Below, one piece after another: positions 62,678 through 64,000 of a stretch of DNA of 64,000 nt. Every line of letters starts with the position of its first letter. Within the stretch, counting starts at the first letter, position 1. Made by a program: the position numbers and the translations under genes. Source of the DNA: Epichloe hybrida (Eukaryota > Ascomycota > Sordariomycetes > Hypocreales > Clavicipitaceae); the NCBI GenBank assembly GCA_019022495.1, contig JAFEKR010000020.1, forward strand, positions 868,001-932,000, in the 5' to 3' direction. The notes beneath the pieces are model-generated. The model did no database searches. It worked only from the letters and a program-made list of their open reading frames with translations, and had not been told where the DNA came from.

Positions 62678-64000
62678 TTTCTTTTTGCTTGTTTTCTTTT
62701 TCGTCTTTGAGCGTATTCTGCAGAGACTTTTGAAACTTTGAAATAGCGGATTTGTGAAGTCGCTTCGTAGATTTAGTTTTTATTTTTCTTCTTCTGGGAA
62801 TGGCAACAACCCGATTTATGATGGATTGGATCCCTTCAATCCGGCTGGAGCCTGCATTCCGTAGACGTCGTTTTGTGTTCTACCACTCGAGACATGGGAG
62901 GGCTCGGGGTCGAAGGGGCACGCATTGCGCCACGTGGAGGACAACGCGAAAAGCTGACCATGTTCGTTGCATCAGGGACTTGAGAGTTGGAGCTTTGCCA
63001 TCTGTACCGAGTTCGAGTTGGCCTGGAAATGTTTCATCGATGCTTAAGACAAAATAGCTGGCTGCCGTGCGTGCCTTGGAGAGGCCGGTGCAGCTGGATT
63101 GGTGTGTATCGTACATGGAGAGCATTCCAAATGCCGGGGGGGGGGTTTTTTTTTTTTTTTTTAAACATCTTCTGGACATGCCGTGAGCTGACGGGTGTGG
63201 CAGCTCATTACCATAAAGTAGCATACGGCGCCCGGTCGGTCCCTGAATATGACAAGAGTCACGGGAACTTGCCGAGCGAATGAGACAAAATGGGGAGACG
63301 ACTTGCAATCTTTGCTGCATCTCATTCCAACCGACTAACGATGATCGATCCATCTCTCTCCAATGTGGTCAAGGCCCGCCGCCAGGTCACTATTGCCCTC
63401 GGCAGGCCCGTTTCGGTCCCGATCCCGCACCTGTAGCCGGTACATTTCATTTGAAAAATTTCAATGTTGAAATGCCTATCAAGTTGACCGAAAGCTAGAG
63501 TACTTTCAGTCGTCATGGCATCTTCTGAAATCCCACGACCAGCCAAGTCTCTAATGCAGTCTGTGAACGTTTCCTAGTCGAGAATATTTTGGAATCCCCC
63601 AACAAGAGTGAAGTACTTCTTTGACGCCCTGGCAAATGATGCGTTAACCCTGTCCACTATTGCTTTGATATTGGTTCGTTGGTAATAAGGTGATAGGACA
63701 CTGCTTAGCACAGTCGCAGTCGCATGAGAAAGAATTGTTTCATCACAAGGGGACAGGAAGAAATCGCAAGCTTGCTTTGTCTACGGGTTTCATTCATCTA
63801 TCTGCCCGACTTTGCGTCATTTGACAAAGCGTCTGGAATCCGAGCACGGGTTCAAGGCAGGCACACAGTCTTCATATGGCACCAACACCAAGAAGTCAAA
63901 AGGGAAGCGATACGGGGTGTGGAATCGTGAATTAAATTTAGGATTTATTGGACTGATAATTCGTACTCGTATGTTGTATGCTGTTGCTCCAACCACCAAC
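62678..64000. other. Right-edge region without a supported gene
   Basis: Upstream region of the minus-strand small secreted gene. It contains G10 followed by T17 at 63136-63162. Open frames are short, overlapping and without family features. A gene starting beyond the right edge cannot be excluded. Confidence 0.5.

Noticed and set aside
1..64000. CRISPR arrays, operons, Shine-Dalgarno sites and bacterial terminators
   Set aside because: None seen; spliceosomal introns, a Pol III tRNA gene and gene families show this is a eukaryotic nuclear sequence.

Overview
This is nuclear DNA of a filamentous ascomycete (Pezizomycotina), most likely a Sordariomycete and plausibly Hypocreales. The evidence is short introns of about 50-60 bp with GTAAGT-type donors and CTAAC-type branch sites, a typical fungal gene set (MscS-type channel with EF-hand, DUF1996, DUF6604, BIM1-like and GPI-anchored proteins), and an LTR retrotransposon destroyed by RIP-type C-to-T/G-to-A mutation. 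Start codons were chosen at real ATGs and exons were joined by reading phase, so several genes below are larger or smaller than any single open frame.

Layout: 1-3.0 kb is the open 5' part of a WW-type, Gln/Pro-rich protein running off the left edge. 4.4-7.0 kb is a mechanosensitive channel. 9.0-10.6 kb is a broken APH-fold kinase gene. 11.1-14.0 kb is the ER glucosidase II alpha subunit, divergent from a seven-exon nucleoside diphosphate kinase (15.0-15.9 kb) that has an in-frame upstream extension encoding a possible membrane anchor. 16.1-16.7 kb is a small mitochondrial membrane protein. 16.8-22.7 kb is a complete but RIP-inactivated Ty1/copia element on the minus strand, with 267-bp LTRs and a 5-bp target duplication.

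Middle: a secreted two-part Cys protein (23.3 kb), a GH18 chitinase-like enzyme (24.8 kb), a mitochondrial Mmc1-like protein (26.3 kb), Sm D3 (28.6 kb), TRM61 (29.9 kb) divergent from cysteinyl-tRNA synthetase (31.7 kb), a cytochrome P450 (34.8 kb), a DUF6604 protein (36.9 kb), an intron-containing tRNA-Glu(UUC) (40.2 kb), UBC7 (40.5 kb) and the auxilin SWA2 (41.4 kb). These are mostly housekeeping functions in RNA processing, translation, ER quality control and vesicle uncoating.

Right part: a 3.6-kb gene-free stretch (44.3-47.8 kb) carries a dense cluster of the 9-mer TACTCCGTA. It is followed by a DUF1996 secreted protein (47.8 kb), a long disordered single-pass membrane protein (50.4 kb), pICln (54.2 kb), a gene-poor stretch with one possible relic exon (55.2-57.2 kb) and a small coiled-coil protein (57.2 kb). 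Four small secreted or surface-protein genes then sit within 5 kb (57.8-62.7 kb): a GPI-anchored Cys protein, a BIM1-like copper-domain protein with a membrane tail, an Ecp2-like Cys-rich protein and a 107-aa secreted protein. The last 1.3 kb shows no supportable gene.
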